Assembly (NCBI GenBank): GCA_026984455.1
Contig: JALSSC010000070.1
Location: 1 to 35,265, forward strand
DNA: 35,265 nt
Direction of reading: 5' to 3'
DNA from: Chromatiaceae bacterium
GTDB taxonomy: Bacteria; Pseudomonadota; Gammaproteobacteria; Chromatiales; Chromatiaceae
Position 1 is the first letter of the stretch; each line of letters starts with the position of its first letter. The notes under the pieces are model-generated. The model was given only the letters and a program-made list of their open reading frames with translations. It had not been told where the DNA came from and did no database searches. Below, one piece after another: positions 34,699 to 35,265 of this stretch. The position numbers and the translations under genes were made by a program.

Positions 34699-35265
34699 TC
34701 AACCGCGAAAGGCCTGCTCGAAGGCCTCCCGAAAGGCCTCCAGGTCCGCTCCGGAGAGGTGGTCTATGCCACCGGCGGCCTTGCGGCCACCGCCTCCGAA
34801 GGCACGGCACAGGGTATCGGCGCCCTCGGGATGTTCCAGTGGGGCGCGCACGCTCACCACATAGCCCCCCTCGGGCAGGGCGGTGAGTAGGGCGTGGCCG
34901 CGCCCGGGCGCGGCCTGGGCCAGCCGATTGGCCAGGACCCCGCTCACCCGTCGCGCCCAGGGTTCGGCGGGCAGCAGGACGATGGCGTGGGTGGGGGTCT
35001 CCCGCCAGGGCTTGACGGACGCGGCCTTGGCCATGTCCTCCTGGTAGCCGCTCTCCAGTTGATGGAAGGTGCCGTCCAGGCAGACGAATTCCAGGGGGTC
35101 GGCATAGGGCGCGATTCGCCGGAAGAGTTGCTCCGGAGGGATATGCAGGTCCTCCACCGAGGCCCCGTAGGCGTTGTAGTTGAGGTAGGTACCCAGTTCG
35201 CGCAGCCGTTCCACGGCCTCTTTGGAGAGGCCGAGGTCCCCGGCGAGGGCCCGGGCGCGGCGCTC
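34699..35265 (-). CDS. DHH-family phosphoesterase (N-terminus off the window)
   Basis: C-terminal 188 residues of a larger protein whose 5' end lies beyond the right edge. The end carries a DHHA1-type nucleic-acid or nucleotide-binding motif, GGGGRKAAGGIDHL, preceded by YVVSVRAPLEHPEGADTLCRAF. The middle part (LNYNAYGASVEDLHIPPEQLF, FVCLDGTFHQLESGYQEDM) fits the linker between the DHH and DHHA1 domains. Members hydrolyse phosphodiesters of small nucleotides, oligonucleotides or polyphosphate; which applies here cannot be told without the DHH motifs. The stop is at 34699, and copy D of the dispersed repeat lies 54 nt beyond it. Confidence 0.85.
   Translation of the reverse strand, partial: ERRARALAGDLGLSKEAVERLRELGTYLNYNAYGASVEDLHIPPEQLFRRIAPYADPLEFVCLDGTFHQLESGYQEDMAKAASVKPWRETPTHAIVLLPAEPWARRVSGVLANRLAQAAPGRGHALLTALPEGGYVVSVRAPLEHPEGADTLCRAFGGGGRKAAGGIDHLSGADLEAFREAFEQAFRG

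Noticed and set aside
1..35265. CRISPR arrays, insertion sequences with transposase, prophage genes, rRNA
   Set aside because: No regularly spaced repeats, transposase, integrase, phage structural genes or rRNA sequence were seen.

Overview
This is a GC-rich, gene-dense chromosomal segment from a gammaproteobacterium. The run mnmG-rsmG-parA-parB is the classic arrangement near the replication origin of this class. The c-type cytochrome peroxidase, periplasmic sulfurtransferase and clade-typical CheA/CheY fit a free-living, respiring, possibly sulfur-oxidising member such as a Chromatiales relative; that placement is an inference from gene content only.

Layout. (1) 1-5147, minus strand: chemotaxis cluster cheY-cheA-cheW and an Aer-like PAS receptor that runs off the left edge. 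(2) 5499-11944, minus strand: glycogen branching enzyme gene glgB followed within 12 nt by a MacAB-like export system (adaptor, ATPase, two paralogous permeases). (3) 12053-16617, plus strand and divergent from glgB: glgC, a GH57 glycosidase overlapping it, and malQ; with glgB this makes a glycogen/alpha-glucan module without glgA in the window. (4) 16649-17148: an element-rich stretch with a dispersed repeat, an elongator tRNA-Met with a good promoter, and a 94-bp palindromic element. (5) 17269-18849: a DUF971 protein and a periplasmic two-domain rhodanese. (6) 19051-24513, minus strand: a di-heme cytochrome c peroxidase gene overlapping a large membrane GGDEF-EAL gene, preceded by a secreted Ala/Pro-rich protein of unknown function with its own terminator. 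(7) 24783-29379, plus strand: an orphan small protein, rsmA, a Lon protease and a type VII mntA-hepT toxin-antitoxin pair. (8) 29443-34322, plus strand: mnmG, rsmG, parA, parB and a beta-carbonic anhydrase. (9) 34699-35265, minus strand: the C-terminal part of a DHH-family phosphoesterase.

The most unusual signal is non-coding. A dispersed, structured repeat of about 145-200 bp occurs in three recognisable copies (16649, 18890, 34443) plus one collapsed copy (24581), in both orientations, always between genes. The best copy has 20-bp perfect terminal inverted repeats with a CACGTG core and a conserved set of internal hairpins, and it has no coding capacity. It looks like a non-autonomous, MITE-like or RNA-structured element. 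A second, unrelated element (17055-17148) has 21-bp perfect inverted ends. Other points of interest are the secreted protein with three GI-x-LP-x-x-P-x-W motifs, the peroxidase/c-di-GMP operon, and the linkage of a MacAB-like exporter to glgB.
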